Positions 5,397 to 5,473 of a stretch of DNA of 5,473 bases are shown here, one piece after another. Source of the stretch: Actinomycetota bacterium (lineage in GTDB: Bacteria; Actinomycetota; Geothermincolia; Fen-727; Anoxymicrobiaceae). The notes under the pieces are model-generated. The model did not search any database. It was not told the origin of the DNA and saw nothing but the letters and a program-made list of their open reading frames with translations. Location: the NCBI GenBank assembly GCA_018894655.1, contig JAHIPE010000193.1, positions 1 to 5,473 of the forward strand, in the 5' to 3' direction. The position numbers and the translations under genes are program-made. Each line of letters opens with the position of its first letter. The stretch's first letter is position 1.

Positions 5397-5405
5397 ATTC
5401 TATCA
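5397..5405 (-). promoter_or_regulatory. Extended -10 promoter of the membrane hydrolase
   Basis: On the minus strand TGATAGAAT forms an extended -10 box (TGn followed by TAGAAT, five of six matches to TATAAT). No good -35 box is seen 17 bases further up, as is common with extended -10 promoters. It ends ten bases before the ATG at 5386, so the mRNA leader would be about three to five bases. Confidence 0.5.
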
Positions 5406-5417
5406 CAGGAGTGACAG
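5400..5417. promoter_or_regulatory. Possible operator palindrome overlapping the hydrolase promoter
   Basis: CTATCAC (5400-5406) and GTGACAG (5411-5417) are inverted repeats with six of seven matches and a four-base spacer AGGA. The palindrome covers most of the -10 box and the spacer region, where a dimeric repressor would block RNA polymerase. No regulator gene is in the window, so the binding protein is unknown. Confidence 0.38.
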
Positions 5418-5473
5418 GGGGGCACTAAGCCTGGAAGATGACAAAATAGGCCATATCGGATAAGTTCTATACA

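Noticed and set aside
5387..5425. N-terminal extension of the membrane hydrolase from the GTG at 5425
   Set aside because: The 13 added residues include a promoter-like box and palindrome in the DNA, add no signal feature, and have no ribosome site upstream.

Overview
The window is a GC-rich bacterial chromosome segment. It holds the 3' end of one plus-strand gene, then four complete genes all on the minus strand. It also has one roughly 400-base structured intergenic element that does not look like the surrounding DNA. The host cannot be fixed from sequence alone. High GC, a PilT-type pilus ATPase, two genes with promoter-like elements almost touching the start codon (short-leader or leaderless mRNAs), a V4R-like protein and a membrane-anchored hydrolase would fit an uncultured deep-branching Actinomycetota or a similar high-GC lineage. 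That is a low-confidence inference.

Layout: 1-154 (+) is the C-terminus of a type IV pilus retraction ATPase (PilT-like). 155-229 is a short convergent intergenic gap with two degenerate repeat units and a GC-rich palindrome. 230-1693 (-) is a membrane-bound diguanylate cyclase (4 TM, GAF, GGDEF). 1694-1768 holds its promoter. 1769-2839 (-) is an internally duplicated CxxC / V4R-like protein. 2855-3667 (-) is an Est30-like carboxylesterase, only 15 bases upstream of the duplicated gene and probably cotranscribed with it. 3668-4114 is a 447-base intergenic region dominated by inverted repeats. On the minus strand it starts with a three-way-junction-like fold (4031-4081) and ends with a nested hairpin (3675-3718) of the kind seen at IS200/IS605 ends and in TnpB-associated omegaRNA 3' parts. 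It has no transposase. 4115-5386 (-) is a second, N-terminally membrane-anchored alpha/beta hydrolase with a promoter and palindrome just upstream. 5387-5473 is the upstream region of that hydrolase.

How the genes may work together: the esterase and the V4R-like protein look like a two-gene unit. V4R-type domains are thought to bind small hydrophobic ligands, so a lipid or ester link is possible but speculative. The diguanylate cyclase makes c-di-GMP, which often controls type IV pili, and it lies convergent to the pilus ATPase gene. The most interesting items are the transposase-less structured element abutting the esterase start codon and the clean internal duplication in the 356-residue protein.
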